Shown here: positions 50,823 to 60,279 of the stretch, piece after piece
Layout: every line of letters begins with the position of its first letter
Numbering within the stretch: position 1 is the stretch's first letter
Notes under the pieces: generated by a model
What the model was told of the DNA's origin: nothing
What the model saw: only the letters and a program-made list of their open reading frames with translations
Database searches by the model: none
Source: JAJDNS01 sp963578825
GTDB taxonomy: Bacteria; Acidobacteriota; Vicinamibacteria; Fen-336
Length of the DNA stretch: 64,000 nt
NCBI GenBank assembly: GCA_963578825.1
Contig: CAUZDW010000007.1
Location: forward strand, 62,001 to 126,000
Direction: 5' to 3'
Position numbers and translations under genes: made by a program

Positions 50823-51479
50823 ATGGGTAGCGACGGGATCTTCTGGGCACTGGCGGGGACCGCGGCCGCGGTGGGCGCCCTGCACTCCCTCGCGCCGGAT
50901 CACTGGGTGCCGTTCATCGCCGTGGGGCGCGCTCGAAGCTGGTCGGCGGCCCGCACCGCCCAGGTGACGCTCCTGTGCGGGTTCGCTCACGTCAGCGTCT
51001 CCGTCATCCTTGGCCTCGTGGCCCTGCGCCTGGGACAGGGGATGCTCGAGGCCTTTGGCACCCGGCTCGAGTCCGTGGCTGGCATCCTGCTCATCGGTTT
51101 TGGCCTGGCGTATGGCCTCTGGGGACTGAGACGGGCCCTCGCGGGGAGGCTGCACGGGCACACGCACACGCACTTCGATCACGTCCACGATCCGTCCCGG
51201 ACCACCGTTTTTGGCCTGGTCATCCTCTTCAGCGTCGATCCCTGCGTGCGCCTGGTCCCCATCATCCTCGCCGCGGCCCCGCTGGGATGGGCACGGCTCG
51301 TGGGCTTGATCGCGATTTACGAGATGGCGACCCTGGGCACGATGGTGGGTATCGTTCTCGTGGGCCGCTCCGCGGCGTTCAAGGGGCTGCAGGCACCCTG
51401 GCTGGACCGCTACGGGGACGCTCTTGCCGGCGGGCTGATCGTGGTAACGGGCGTGGCGGTTGCCGCGCTCGGCTGGTAG
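50823..51479 (+). CDS. NicO/RcnA-like membrane metal transporter
   Basis: 218 residues with six helices. The first (GTAAAVGALHSLAPDHWVPF) holds the H-x-(4-6)-D-H motif of nickel/cobalt NicO and related HupE/UreH-like transporters. A cytoplasmic His-rich loop HGHTHTHFDHVHD is a typical metal sensor or buffer. Later helices: TTVFGLVILFSVDPCVRLVP and GLIAIYEMATLGTMVGIVLV. Efflux or uptake of Ni, Co or another divalent metal is likely. It starts 2 bp after a start-site GGGCCTC region and is divergent from marR; co-control by the shared operator is possible. Confidence 0.8.
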   Translation: MGSDGIFWALAGTAAAVGALHSLAPDHWVPFIAVGRARSWSAARTAQVTLLCGFAHVSVSVILGLVALRLGQGMLEAFGTRLESVAGILLIGFGLAYGLWGLRRALAGRLHGHTHTHFDHVHDPSRTTVFGLVILFSVDPCVRLVPIILAAAPLGWARLVGLIAIYEMATLGTMVGIVLVGRSAAFKGLQAPWLDRYGDALAGGLIVVTGVAVAALGW

Positions 51480-51616
51480 GTGGCAGACTAGACGCGGATG
51501 CGCGCGGTACGAGGGTCTGGCAATCACCGCCGACCCCGCCGAGGCGCGAGCCCGATCGTCCAGGGCCCAAGATTCCAACCTGACAACGGAGCGGGTATGA
51601 ACCCCAGCGTCGCGCG

Positions 51617-53337
51617 ATGACGACGAGCGATCCGAAGATCGATCCCCTGGGCCGCCTGCGCCACGATCTGCGCACGCCGCTGCACCAGATCATCGGATAC
51701 GCGGAGCTCCTGGAGGAACAGGCCCGCGAGAGCGGTGACAAGGAGTGTCTCGAGGACCTGGAGAAGATCCGGGTGGCCGCCCGCCGAGCCCTGGAGGTGA
51801 GCGATCGGGCGGTGCCGCCGACGCCGGCCGAGGCTCCTTCCGACTCGGGTGTCTTTCTCGACTCGACCCCGCCCTCCACCGCGGCCGCAACCGGCTTGCG
51901 CACGCCCACCCCGGCCGTGGATCCCAGCGCCTCGCGGATCCTCGTTGTCGACGACAATGAGATGAACCGCGACATGCTGTCGCGGCGCCTCGGGTCCCGC
52001 GGTTTCAACGTGGAGATCTCCGAAGACGGCGCACTCGCTCTCGAGAGGCTCGATGCCGAGGGCGTCGACATCGTGCTGCTGGACGTGATGATGCCGGGCT
52101 TGAGCGGGATCGACGTGCTGCGGAAGGTCCGCGAGCGATGGTCGGAGTCCGATCTGCCGGTGATCATGGTGACCGCTCGCGACGCCACGGAGGACGTGGT
52201 GGAGGCGCTGCGGGCCGGGGCAAACGACTACGTGACGAAGCCCCTGGACTTTCCTGTGGTCCTCGCTCGGCTCGAGATGCAGCTCACCCTCAAGCGGCAG
52301 AAGGCGGAGATCCGGCGTCTCGCCGACGATCTGGAGCTGCGCAACCGCTTCATCCGCGGGCTGTTCGGGCGGTACGTGAGCGAAGAGGTGGTGACGGGCC
52401 TTCTCTCGTCCCCGGAGGGCCCGGCGCTCGGCGGCGAGCACCGCCGCCTGACGCTCCTCATGTCGGACCTGCGGGGCTTCACCACGCTCACCGAAGGACT
52501 CGCTCCGGAGCGGGTTCTCCGCCTCCTGAACTCCTACCTCGCGGGGATGGCGGATGTCATCCTGGCTCACCAGGGAACGATCGACGAGTTCGTCGGGGAC
52601 GGGATCCTGGCCATCTTCGGGGCGCCGCTCGCGCGCCCCGAAGACGCGCGACGGGCTGTGGCCTGTGCCATCGGGATGCAGAGCGCCATGGGGAGCTCAA
52701 CCAGCGAAACGTGGCCGAGGGGCTGCCTCGCCTGGAGATGGGGATTTCCATTCACACTGGCGACGTCATCGTCGACAACATCGGCTCCGAGCGCCGGACG
52801 AAGTACGGTGTGGTGGGGCGCGCCGTCAACCACTCCGGACGCATCGAGTCGTTCACCGTTGGCGGCCAGGTCTTCATCTCTGAAGCCACCCTAGGTGCGG
52901 CGGGGGAGGGCGTACGTGTGGGGGCGCGGCTCGCGATCGACGCCAAGGGGGCCCGAGAGCCCATCGTCGTCTACGACCTGCGCGGGGTCGGGGACGAGAA
53001 CCTGCCCGACGCCGCCGATGAGGCGGTCCCGCTGAGCGAACCGATCCGTGCGCTGTGCCACGTGGTCGAGGGGAAGCGGGTGGAGGCGGAGGTGTTTGGA
53101 GCCGAGGTCATCGAGCTCTCCTCTCACGGAGCCATCGTGCTCTCGCCGCGGCGACTCCGTCCGCTGTCGAACCTGAAGCTGGAGCTCCGCCCGCCCGATC
53201 AGGATCCCGTCGAGATCTACGCCAAGGTGGTGTCCGTCGCCCCGGGCGGCTCGGTCACCCTTCGCTTTACGTCCCTTCCGGCCAGGGTCGACCGGTGGCT
53301 GCGGGATGTCGTGGAGGGCGTCCGCAAGGGAGCCTGA
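51617..53337 (+). CDS. HisKA - receiver - class III nucleotide cyclase - PilZ signalling protein (one frameshift)
   Basis: About 573 residues joined. Residues 12-60 are a histidine-kinase dimerisation helix with H box (RHDLRTPLHQIIGYAELLEE) but no ATPase domain. Next a response-regulator receiver (about 107-225: RILVVDDNEMNRDML; DIVLLDVMMPG with the phospho-Asp; TKPLD). Then a class III cyclase domain (LTLLMSDLRGFTTL and DEFVGDGILAIFG supply the two metal Asp residues). A C-terminal PilZ-like domain follows (LSSHGAIVLSPRRLRPLSNL). Frame is lost near 52692 (ATGGGGAGCTC) and regained as ELNQRNVAEGLP. A missing base explains it. It may link phosphorelay, cAMP/cGMP and c-di-GMP. Confidence 0.82.
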
Positions 53338-53343
53338 CGCAGA

Positions 53344-54327
53344 TCAGCTTCTGGCCGCACACCGCCTGAGCCGGTCCATGATCGCGAGGCCGAGCCCGCC
53401 CTCATCGCAAGGCTCGGCGAGGATCGTGTCGAGGCCCAGGGCGTCGAGGCGGCGCAGCGCCGCAAAGAGCCCGGCGGCTGCTGTCCCTGCCTGGCCGTCC
53501 GGCGCCAGGATCTCCACGGCGGCGTAGCCCTCCCGGCCCGGTGCGTCCCCCCACGCGAGGAGGCCCACCCGTGCGCCGGCGTCAGGAGGACAGGGGCCTG
53601 CCTCCCCGGACAGGATGCGCACAGGCGTCCGGGTGGAATAGTGGCGCGCAAGCTGTCCGGGAGCGAGGGGCCGCTCGGCGGGCGCAGAGGCTTCGGCAAG
53701 CGGGGCTCCCAGGGCCTCCTCGATCTCTTCGCGGGCCACGCCCCCCGGCCTGAGAAGCGTGGGTGTCCCGCTCACCAGAGCCACGATCGACGACTCGAGG
53801 CCCACGCGGCAGGGGCCGCCGTCGAGGATCAGGTCCACCCCGTCGCCCAGGAGCTCGGCCACGTGCACCGCGGTGGTGGGGCTCACGTAGCCGAACGGGT
53901 TCGCCGAGGGAGCGGCCACCGGGGTCCCGGCTCTCCGGATGAGCTCGCGCGCGGCCGCGTGCCCCGGCACCCGCACGCCCACCGTATCCAGGCCGGCGGT
54001 TACGATCTCGGGCAGCTCCGGGCGTCGCGGCAGGACGAGCGTGAGCGGTCCCGGCCAGAATCGCGCCGCGAGGCGCTGGGCCCGCGGATCGTCGCTCGTG
54101 CTCACCCTGTCGAGGTCCGCCGCCGCCGCGAGGTGGACGATGAGGGGATCGAAGGACGGTCGGGCCTTGACCTCGAAGACGCGGGCGACCGCCGTGGCGT
54201 CGAAGGCGTTTGCGCCCAGCCCGTACACCGTCTCGGTTGGGAAGGCTACGACGCCGCCCTCACGGAGAAGCCGGGCCCCCTCGTCGATCGAGGCCGGGTC
54301 GTCGGCGGGTCGGAGGCGTCCGCTCAC
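53344..54327 (-). CDS. tsaC: Threonylcarbamoyl-AMP synthase (Sua5/YrdC/YwlC type)
   Basis: 327 residues, the long Sua5 form. The YrdC domain has LLREGGVVAFPTETVYGLGA near the start, then KARPSFDPLIVHL and RRPELPEIVTAGLDTVGVRV-like nucleotide/threonine binding blocks, with PSANPFGYVSPTTAVHV. A C-terminal Sua5 domain follows (PGQLARHYSTRTPVRIL). It makes L-threonylcarbamoyl-AMP for t6A37 of ANN-decoding tRNAs, an essential modification. It is convergent with the cyclase gene, 6 bp apart. Confidence 0.93.
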   Translation of the reverse strand: MSGRLRPADDPASIDEGARLLREGGVVAFPTETVYGLGANAFDATAVARVFEVKARPSFDPLIVHLAAAADLDRVSTSDDPRAQRLAARFWPGPLTLVLPRRPELPEIVTAGLDTVGVRVPGHAAARELIRRAGTPVAAPSANPFGYVSPTTAVHVAELLGDGVDLILDGGPCRVGLESSIVALVSGTPTLLRPGGVAREEIEEALGAPLAEASAPAERPLAPGQLARHYSTRTPVRILSGEAGPCPPDAGARVGLLAWGDAPGREGYAAVEILAPDGQAGTAAAGLFAALRRLDALGLDTILAEPCDEGGLGLAIMDRLRRCAARS

Positions 54328-54334
54328 GACTTGC

Positions 54335-54991
54335 CTAGAACCCGATGGTGCGTCGCTCGCCGTCGACCTCGATCTCGATTGTCCCGATCCGGAGGATGCG
54401 TATCCCTTCGAACGCGTCGCCCTCCCGGACCAGCCGGTCGTTGAGGAGCGCCACGGGTTCGCCGTCCCGCGTGCTGATCGCGGAGAGACGAAACGCCACG
54501 TCCTCGAGGTCGTCAGCCGCCGGCGAGGCGAGCAGCACGTCCTCGACGACCACCGCGGTCTCCACAGCCGATGGAGCGCTCCTTTGGGAGACGGTCGGTT
54601 CGGGTCCTTCGCTTCGTGGGGTCCCCTTCTCGTTCCCAGGCAGCCCGAGCCGGCGGGGAGGCGAAGCGGGGGCAGCCGTTCGTCGAGGCGCGGTCGGGGG
54701 CTCGTGTTGCGCCCGGGGCGCCGGCTCGTCCGGCCTCGCCGTCATGGCTTCCGCCTCGGGGAGAGACGTCGGCATTGGCTTCGGCGCCGCGTCGAAGCGG
54801 GAGCCGGACGCAAGCCACCAACCCGCGCCTCCGACGATCGCCGCCACGGCCACGCCGGACAGAAAGAGCCACCGTCGCCCGCCCTTGTGGTCGGCGCCGC
54901 CCCACGGCACCGGGCCCACCACCACGACCTCCGGCTCCCGGGTCTGTTTCTCCCGCTCGGGCTTCTTGAGGGTGTCGAGGATGAAGCTCAC
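54335..54991 (-). CDS. GspB-like general secretion pathway protein B
   Basis: About 218 residues. It starts (V/M)SFILDTLKKPEREKQ, the signature N-terminus of GspB/ExeB-type proteins. A single membrane helix follows (RWLFLSGVAVAAIVGGAGWW), then a long Pro/Ala linker. The C-terminal periplasmic GspB domain (LNDRLVREGDAFEGIRILRI) ends in ERRTIGF. The partner ATPase gene immediately upstream overlaps by 4 bp (GTGA, 54988-54991). Together they help place the type II secretin through peptidoglycan, or serve a related trafficking job. Confidence 0.82.
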   Translation of the reverse strand: MSFILDTLKKPEREKQTREPEVVVVGPVPWGGADHKGGRRWLFLSGVAVAAIVGGAGWWLASGSRFDAAPKPMPTSLPEAEAMTARPDEPAPRAQHEPPTAPRRTAAPASPPRRLGLPGNEKGTPRSEGPEPTVSQRSAPSAVETAVVVEDVLLASPAADDLEDVAFRLSAISTRDGEPVALLNDRLVREGDAFEGIRILRIGTIEIEVDGERRTIGF

Positions 54992-56523
54992 GAGTCGCCT
55001 CCGTCCGCCGAGAGCCGAGGCCTCTGGCCCGGAGAGAGGGTGTAGAGGAACAGCCGCGTCCGGGGTCCGGGGACGCCGTCGGGAACGAGCCCGGCGTCCT
55101 GCTGGAGTCGCTGTACGGCCACACTCGGATCTTCGTTTCCATATCCGAGGCGCTGAAGCTCGGCTTGGAGCCAGTCCCCACGCCCTCGAGGCCCGGCGGG
55201 GACCGCTCGAGACTCGGGCCAGGGAAAGACGGCCTCGCGGGTCCAGAGCTCGTCCACCTGGGACCAGGGCACCTCGCGGAGCTCTTCGTCCCCGACAGCG
55301 ACTCGGGCCGCTTGCCCTTCGAGGCTCAGAAGCGCGAGGAAGCAGGTGTCCCGCCGCGACGGGTGGAACATCTCCAGGATCACCGGGAGGTCGAGCCTCT
55401 GAACCTGGGTGAGGTGGGTCCGAAGCGTCGTTCGATCCGAGCCCACACCCTCCCAGAGAGTCTCGATCCTCCCGAGGGCAGCGCCGAACGAATCGCCCCT
55501 CGGAGTGTCTCGCAGAAGAGCGTCGAGTCGCTCGTTGCGCTCGGGTGCGGACGGCGTCGACGCCGGCGCGGGGCGGGCGAGGGCGGGCTCGGACGGGGAA
55601 GACGGCGCCGCAGGCGCCTGGGCCATGCGAGGGACGAGAGCGAAGGCGGACACCGCCAGGGTCGCCGTCAGGGCGGCGGCGATCCAGCCATGATGCCACT
55701 TGAGGGCCTTCCTGGGCCGCATGTCCGTCACCTCGTCGGCGGCCTTCCGCACCATCTCCGCCGAGATGGACCTCACGCTCTTCACGTAGCCGGCGAGAAG
55801 TGCTCGATCGGTGATGAGGTTGATCACCCTGGGAATGCCCCCGGAGCGTTGGTGGATGGTGCGCAGCGCGTCGGAGCTGAAGCCGACCTTGTTGGCACCG
55901 CCGGCGACCTTGATCCGGTGGCGGATGTACGCCTCGGTCTCCGCGGCGTCGAGGGGCGAGAGGTGGTAGCGAGCGGTCACGCGTTGGGCGAGCTGGCGGA
56001 GATCGTGGCGGGCCAGGAGGTCGCGGAGCTCCGACTGACCGATGAGCACGATCTGGATGAGCTTCTCGGTGTCCGTCTCCAGGTTGGAGATGAGTCGAAT
56101 CTGCTCGAGCACCTCGGGCGAGAGGTCCTGCGCCTCGTCGATCAGGAGCACCACGTTCCTGTCCACGGCCCGGGCGTCGAGGAGGAAGCTGTGCAGCGAG
56201 TCCACCAGGCCCTTCAGCGAGTCCCACCCGGGCTCGGCGTGCAGGTCGTCGAGGATCGAGCGGAGGAGCTCGGAGGCCGTGAGCGCCGGATAGAGGATGA
56301 CCGCGGTGTGCGTGTCCGCCGGAAGCGTGGAGAGGAGGTAGCGGGCGAGGGTCGTCTTGCCCATGCCCACCTCTCCCGTGATGAGGACGAAGCCGCCTCG
56401 CTCCCGGTGTCCGAACTCGAGATGGGCGAACGCCTCCGCGTGCCTCTGGGAGAGGTAGAGGTACTTGGGGTCCGGCGTCAGGTTGAAGGGCTTCTCGGTG
56501 AAGCCGTACCAGGACTCGTACAA
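54988..56523 (-). CDS. ExeA/GspA-type AAA ATPase with periplasmic domain
   Basis: About 511 residues. It begins LYESWYGFTEKPFNLTPDPK, then YLYLSQRHAEAFAHLEFG, the family N-terminus. Walker A GEVGMGKTT is at 50-58 and Walker B VVLLIDEAQDLS follows. A membrane helix (HHGWIAAALTATLAVSAFAL) is near residue 285, and a C-terminal peptidoglycan-binding domain ends the protein (LQAELQRLGYGNEDPSVAVQ; DGVPGPRTRLFLYTLSPGQR). The TTG at 56523 is the start: GGAGGCGG precedes it and homology begins there. It works with the coupled GspB-like protein. Confidence 0.88.
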   Translation of the reverse strand: MYESWYGFTEKPFNLTPDPKYLYLSQRHAEAFAHLEFGHRERGGFVLITGEVGMGKTTLARYLLSTLPADTHTAVILYPALTASELLRSILDDLHAEPGWDSLKGLVDSLHSFLLDARAVDRNVVLLIDEAQDLSPEVLEQIRLISNLETDTEKLIQIVLIGQSELRDLLARHDLRQLAQRVTARYHLSPLDAAETEAYIRHRIKVAGGANKVGFSSDALRTIHQRSGGIPRVINLITDRALLAGYVKSVRSISAEMVRKAADEVTDMRPRKALKWHHGWIAAALTATLAVSAFALVPRMAQAPAAPSSPSEPALARPAPASTPSAPERNERLDALLRDTPRGDSFGAALGRIETLWEGVGSDRTTLRTHLTQVQRLDLPVILEMFHPSRRDTCFLALLSLEGQAARVAVGDEELREVPWSQVDELWTREAVFPWPESRAVPAGPRGRGDWLQAELQRLGYGNEDPSVAVQRLQQDAGLVPDGVPGPRTRLFLYTLSPGQRPRLSADGGDS

Positions 56524-56612
56524 GGACCGCCTCCGGCCGACCTCGATCGCGGCGAGTGTATCACCGGCGCCGGGGCAATTTGGCGGACGGATCGGGTATA
56601 TCCTTCCGGGCC

Positions 56613-57266
56613 ATGCCCCAGTTGCGTTTGCCCACGGCCGACACCACGGCCTCGCTGCACGGGGCCGGAGAGACGGTGGTGGTCCTGGGGCACGGGGCGG
56701 GCGGGACCCGCCAGACCCCCATGCTCGTCTCTCTGGCCGAGGCCCTGGCGGCCTCCGGGCGGGCTGCTTGTCTCTACAATTTTCCGTACGCGGAGAGAGG
56801 GGCGCGGCGGCCCGACCCCCCGAAGGCCCTCGAGGCCACCGCCCGGGAGGCCGCGGAGGTCGCCCTGGCAAAGATGGGAGCCACACACGTCGTGATGGGC
56901 GGCCGGTCGATGGGGGGCCGGATCGCCTCCCAGGTGGTGGCCGGAGGCGCTCGCGCCGACGGGCTGGCCTTCTTCGCCTACCCGCTGCACCCGCCCGGGC
57001 GACCCGAGAAGCTGCGCGACGCCCACCTGCCTGCCGCCGCGGCTTCGGCTCACATGCTCTTCGTCCAGGGGACCCGTGACGCCTTCGCCCGGGAGGATCT
57101 CCTCCAGGCTCTGGTCACGCGCCTCGAAGACCGGGCGGAGCTTCATCGGGTGGAGTCCGCCGATCATTCGTTTCGGGTCCTGAAGCGCAGCGGTCGCACG
57201 GCGGAGGACGTCGAGAAGGAAGTGGAGACCACCCTGCTCGCCTGGCTGGAGAAGCACGGCCTGTGA
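56613..57266 (+). CDS. Alpha/beta hydrolase of the KANL3/Tex30 (dienelactone-hydrolase-like) group
   Basis: 217 residues, ATG at 56613. VVVLGHGAGGTRQTPMLVSL is the oxyanion loop, followed by CLYNFPYAERGARRPDPPKA, typical of this small-hydrolase group. The nucleophile elbow is MGGRSMGGRIASQV. LFVQGTRDAFA gives the Asp, and SADHSFRVLKRSGRT supplies the His. Cytoplasmic, no signal. Substrate unknown. It is divergent from the exeA-like gene and 16 bp before the M14 peptidase gene. Confidence 0.85.
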   Translation: MPQLRLPTADTTASLHGAGETVVVLGHGAGGTRQTPMLVSLAEALAASGRAACLYNFPYAERGARRPDPPKALEATAREAAEVALAKMGATHVVMGGRSMGGRIASQVVAGGARADGLAFFAYPLHPPGRPEKLRDAHLPAAAASAHMLFVQGTRDAFAREDLLQALVTRLEDRAELHRVESADHSFRVLKRSGRTAEDVEKEVETTLLAWLEKHGL

Positions 57267-57282
57267 CCTCAAGGAGAACCGC

Positions 57283-59916
57283 ATGATCGTCTCGCTGACC
57301 CTCGCAACACTCCTCGCGTCTGCCTCGCCCGTCAGCCCGGACACCCGCTACGATCCCGCGGTGCCGACCCTGCAGGGCGTGGTCGGACACACCCTCGGCG
57401 CGCAGATATCAACGCCTGCCCAGATCGTGGCGTACTTCGAGGCGCTGGCTGCCGCCGCGCCCGATCGGTCGACCCTGGTCACATACGCCACCAGCGAAGA
57501 GGGGCGTCCGTTGCAGGTCCTGGCCATAGGCAGCCCCGCGCGGATCGGCCGGCTCGAGGAGACCAAAGCCGGCCTGGCCCGGCTGGCGGACCCCCGGGGC
57601 CTCGACGCCGCAGAGGCCGAACGGCTCCTCGGCGAGATACCCGCGGTCGTCTGGCTCTTCCACGCGGTCCACGGCAACGAGATCTCGTCTCCCGGGGCCG
57701 CGATGGCCCTGGCCCATCACCTCCTGGCGGCGCAGGGCGACGCGCAGGTCGACCTCATCCGGCGCGAGGCGGTCGTCCTGATCGACCCGCTCCAGAACCC
57801 CGACGGGCGTGCACGGTTCCTCGCCTCCTACGGCCTTGCCCGGGCTCTCGTCCCGGACCCCGAGCCGGTGGCCGCCGAGCACGTCGAGCCCTGGCCCAGC
57901 GGCCGCGCCAACCACTACCTTTTCGACCTGAACCGCGACTGGTTCGCCCAGACCCAGCCCGAGACCCGGGGGCGGCTCGACGTCTACCGGGACTGGCATC
58001 CCCACGTGGCCGTCGACCTGCACGAGATGGGAGGGGATTCGACATACTTCTTCGCGCCCCCCGCCGAGCCCCGCAACCCCCACCTGGTGGACTCCCAGCA
58101 CAGCTGGCACGACAGGATCGGGCGCGCCATTGCCGCGCGATTCGACGAGAGGGGCGTGGCGTACTTCGTCCGCGAGGTGTTCGACGCGTTCTACCCGGGC
58201 TACGGGGAAACGTGGCCCATGCTGCACGGGGCGGTGGGGATGACCTTCGAGCAGGCCTCCGCTCGTGGCCTGGTGTTCCGAAGAGTTGACGAGACCGAGC
58301 TCACGTATCTCGACGGCATCCGGAATCACTTCACGGCAGCGCTTGCCACGGCGGCAACGGCGGCCGAGGGTCGCGAGACGCTGCTCCGCGACTTCCTCGC
58401 GTTCCGCCGCTCAGCGGTGGGCGACGGGGGGCGGGGCGCCGTCCAGCAGTACGTCCTCCTGCCCGGGACCGACCCGGCGAGGGCCCGCCGTCTGGCCGAG
58501 CTTCTCGTCGGGCAGGAGATCGAGGTCCTCTCCGCCGAGGAGGAGCTGTGGTCGGGGGACCAGCGGTTCCCGAAGGGAAGCTACGTCGTGCCGCTCGCGC
58601 AACCTGCAGGGAGACTCGTGCGCAACCTTCTCGATCCCCGGGTTCCCATGCCCGAGAAGTTCCTTCAGGAGCAGGAGCGCCGGCGCAAGAAGCGCCTGAG
58701 GGACCAGATCTACGACGTGACCGCCTGGAGCCTGCCTCTCGTCTTCGACGTCGAGTCCGTTGGTGTCGGGGGAGTGCTCGCGGGTCGCTCGGCGGCCTGG
58801 ACGCCCGGAGCACCGTCCGCGGTCGCCCTCGAAGACGCCCGCGTCGCATGGCTGCTCCCGTGGGGATCCGGCACGGCCGCCGCCGTGGTCGATGCGCTTC
58901 AGGCGGGAATCAAGGTCCGCGTCGCGGCGGGTGGGACGACCCTCGGCGGTCGCACCTTCGGTCCCGGGACGGCCATCATCCGCGCCGCCGAGAACGCACC
59001 CGACGTTCGAGAGACGCTGGGCCGCATCGTCGCCAAGCGACACACCAAGGCCGTCGCCGTGGACTCGGGCTATCCGGAGAGCGGCGTCTCCCTCGGCAGC
59101 CGCCGTGTGCGTCCCCTCCGCGCTCCGCGTGTGCTGCTGGCCTGGGACACGCCGACCTCCAGCCTGTCCGCCGGGTGGGCGCGCTGGGTTCTGGAGCGGC
59201 GCTACGGACAGCGCGTCACCATCGTGCGGGTCGCCTCGCTCCGTCGCGTCGAGCTCGACCGGTTCGACGTCGTCGTCCTGCCGTCCGGGACCTACCGGGA
59301 GGCGATCCCCTCGGCGATCGTGGATCGGCTCAAGACGTGGATCAGCAGCGGCGGCACCCTCGTGGCCCTCGGCGAGGCGTCTCGCTGGCTCGCCAGCGAG
59401 AGCGTGGGCCTCCTGGCGACCACGACGGAGCTGCGGGGCGGCTGCCCGGACGACGAACCCGAGGACGAGGACGAGAAGGAGACGCCGTCCAGCAAGACCT
59501 GCGGACAGGAGAAGAACGAGCCCTACGACCTGGAGACCGCAATCCAACCGGAGAGGGAACGCCCGGATGCCGTCCCTGGCGCCCTGCTCCGGGTGCAGCT
59601 CGACACCGAGCACTGGCTGTCCGCCGGAACCGACGGCGAGATCCAGGCCATCGTCGAGAGCCGCCGCGTCTTCAGCCCCCTGAAGCTCGACAAGGGCCGC
59701 AACGTCGGCGTGTACGCGCCGGAGGAGACGGTCGTCGCCAGCGGCCACGTCTGGAGCGACACCCGGGAGCAGCTGGCGCAGAAAGCCTTCCTCATGCACC
59801 AGCCCCTCGGCCGCGGCCACGTCGTGGCGTTTGCCGAGGACCCCAACTACCGCGGCTACGCCGAAGCCACCGAGCTCCTCTTCATGAATGCCGTCCTCCT
59901 CGGCCCGGCGTACTGA
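57283..59916 (+). CDS. Exported M14-family zinc carboxypeptidase (large form)
   Basis: 877 residues with a signal peptide (MIVSLTLATLLASASPVSP). The catalytic domain covers about 30-370: WLFHAVHGNEISSPGAAMAL contains the HGNE zinc pair, RANHYLFDLNRDWFAQTQPE the substrate-binding segment, and VAVDLHEMGGDSTYFF a further zinc His. TFEQASARG is near the catalytic Glu. The C-terminal 450 residues form a second domain including a GATase-like strand (VVLPSGTYREAIPSAIVDRL). Architecture matches the large secreted M14 proteins of Acidobacteria and Bacteroidetes; they release C-terminal residues from peptides. Confidence 0.88.
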   Translation: MIVSLTLATLLASASPVSPDTRYDPAVPTLQGVVGHTLGAQISTPAQIVAYFEALAAAAPDRSTLVTYATSEEGRPLQVLAIGSPARIGRLEETKAGLARLADPRGLDAAEAERLLGEIPAVVWLFHAVHGNEISSPGAAMALAHHLLAAQGDAQVDLIRREAVVLIDPLQNPDGRARFLASYGLARALVPDPEPVAAEHVEPWPSGRANHYLFDLNRDWFAQTQPETRGRLDVYRDWHPHVAVDLHEMGGDSTYFFAPPAEPRNPHLVDSQHSWHDRIGRAIAARFDERGVAYFVREVFDAFYPGYGETWPMLHGAVGMTFEQASARGLVFRRVDETELTYLDGIRNHFTAALATAATAAEGRETLLRDFLAFRRSAVGDGGRGAVQQYVLLPGTDPARARRLAELLVGQEIEVLSAEEELWSGDQRFPKGSYVVPLAQPAGRLVRNLLDPRVPMPEKFLQEQERRRKKRLRDQIYDVTAWSLPLVFDVESVGVGGVLAGRSAAWTPGAPSAVALEDARVAWLLPWGSGTAAAVVDALQAGIKVRVAAGGTTLGGRTFGPGTAIIRAAENAPDVRETLGRIVAKRHTKAVAVDSGYPESGVSLGSRRVRPLRAPRVLLAWDTPTSSLSAGWARWVLERRYGQRVTIVRVASLRRVELDRFDVVVLPSGTYREAIPSAIVDRLKTWISSGGTLVALGEASRWLASESVGLLATTTELRGGCPDDEPEDEDEKETPSSKTCGQEKNEPYDLETAIQPERERPDAVPGALLRVQLDTEHWLSAGTDGEIQAIVESRRVFSPLKLDKGRNVGVYAPEETVVASGHVWSDTREQLAQKAFLMHQPLGRGHVVAFAEDPNYRGYAEATELLFMNAVLLGPAY

Positions 59917-59919
59917 GCC

Positions 59920-60279
59920 CTACTTGCCCCCGGCGCCCCGGAACTGGTCGTCCTCGTCCGCGAAGAGCACGTTGAAGCTCGTCAGCGCCCCGTAGCACCC
60001 GGTGATGTAGGTCTGCAGCTTCACCTTCTGGTCTTCGGACAGCTCCGACCCGTTGACGTGCTGCTCGAGGGTCCGGAGGCGGTTGCGCAGCATCACGATC
60101 TTGTGGAAGAAGGTCTCGATCGGCCACGCCTTCTCCTGAAGCGCGGCGTTGCTGGGCCGCAGCACGAGCTGCCCGTCCCGCCACTTGTCGGCGGGGATGA
60201 CCTCGGTGAGCCCCGACTCCTCACGGATGATTCTGCGCAGCATCGTCTCGAGGTCCGCGTTGTCGGTGTCGCTGGTCAT
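59920..60279 (-). CDS. Conserved hypothetical protein downstream of kinase
   Basis: 119 residues, soluble and helical: LETMLRRIIREESGLTEVIP, then ADKWRDGQLVLRPSNAALQE and FFHKIVMLRNRLRTLEQHVN. No motif is recognised. The ATG at 60279 overlaps the TGA of the kinase gene (ATGA, 60276-60279), so it is made together with the kinase and may be its substrate or partner; that is inference. It is convergent with the M14 gene. Confidence 0.7.
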   Translation of the reverse strand: MTSDTDNADLETMLRRIIREESGLTEVIPADKWRDGQLVLRPSNAALQEKAWPIETFFHKIVMLRNRLRTLEQHVNGSELSEDQKVKLQTYITGCYGALTSFNVLFADEDDQFRGAGGK

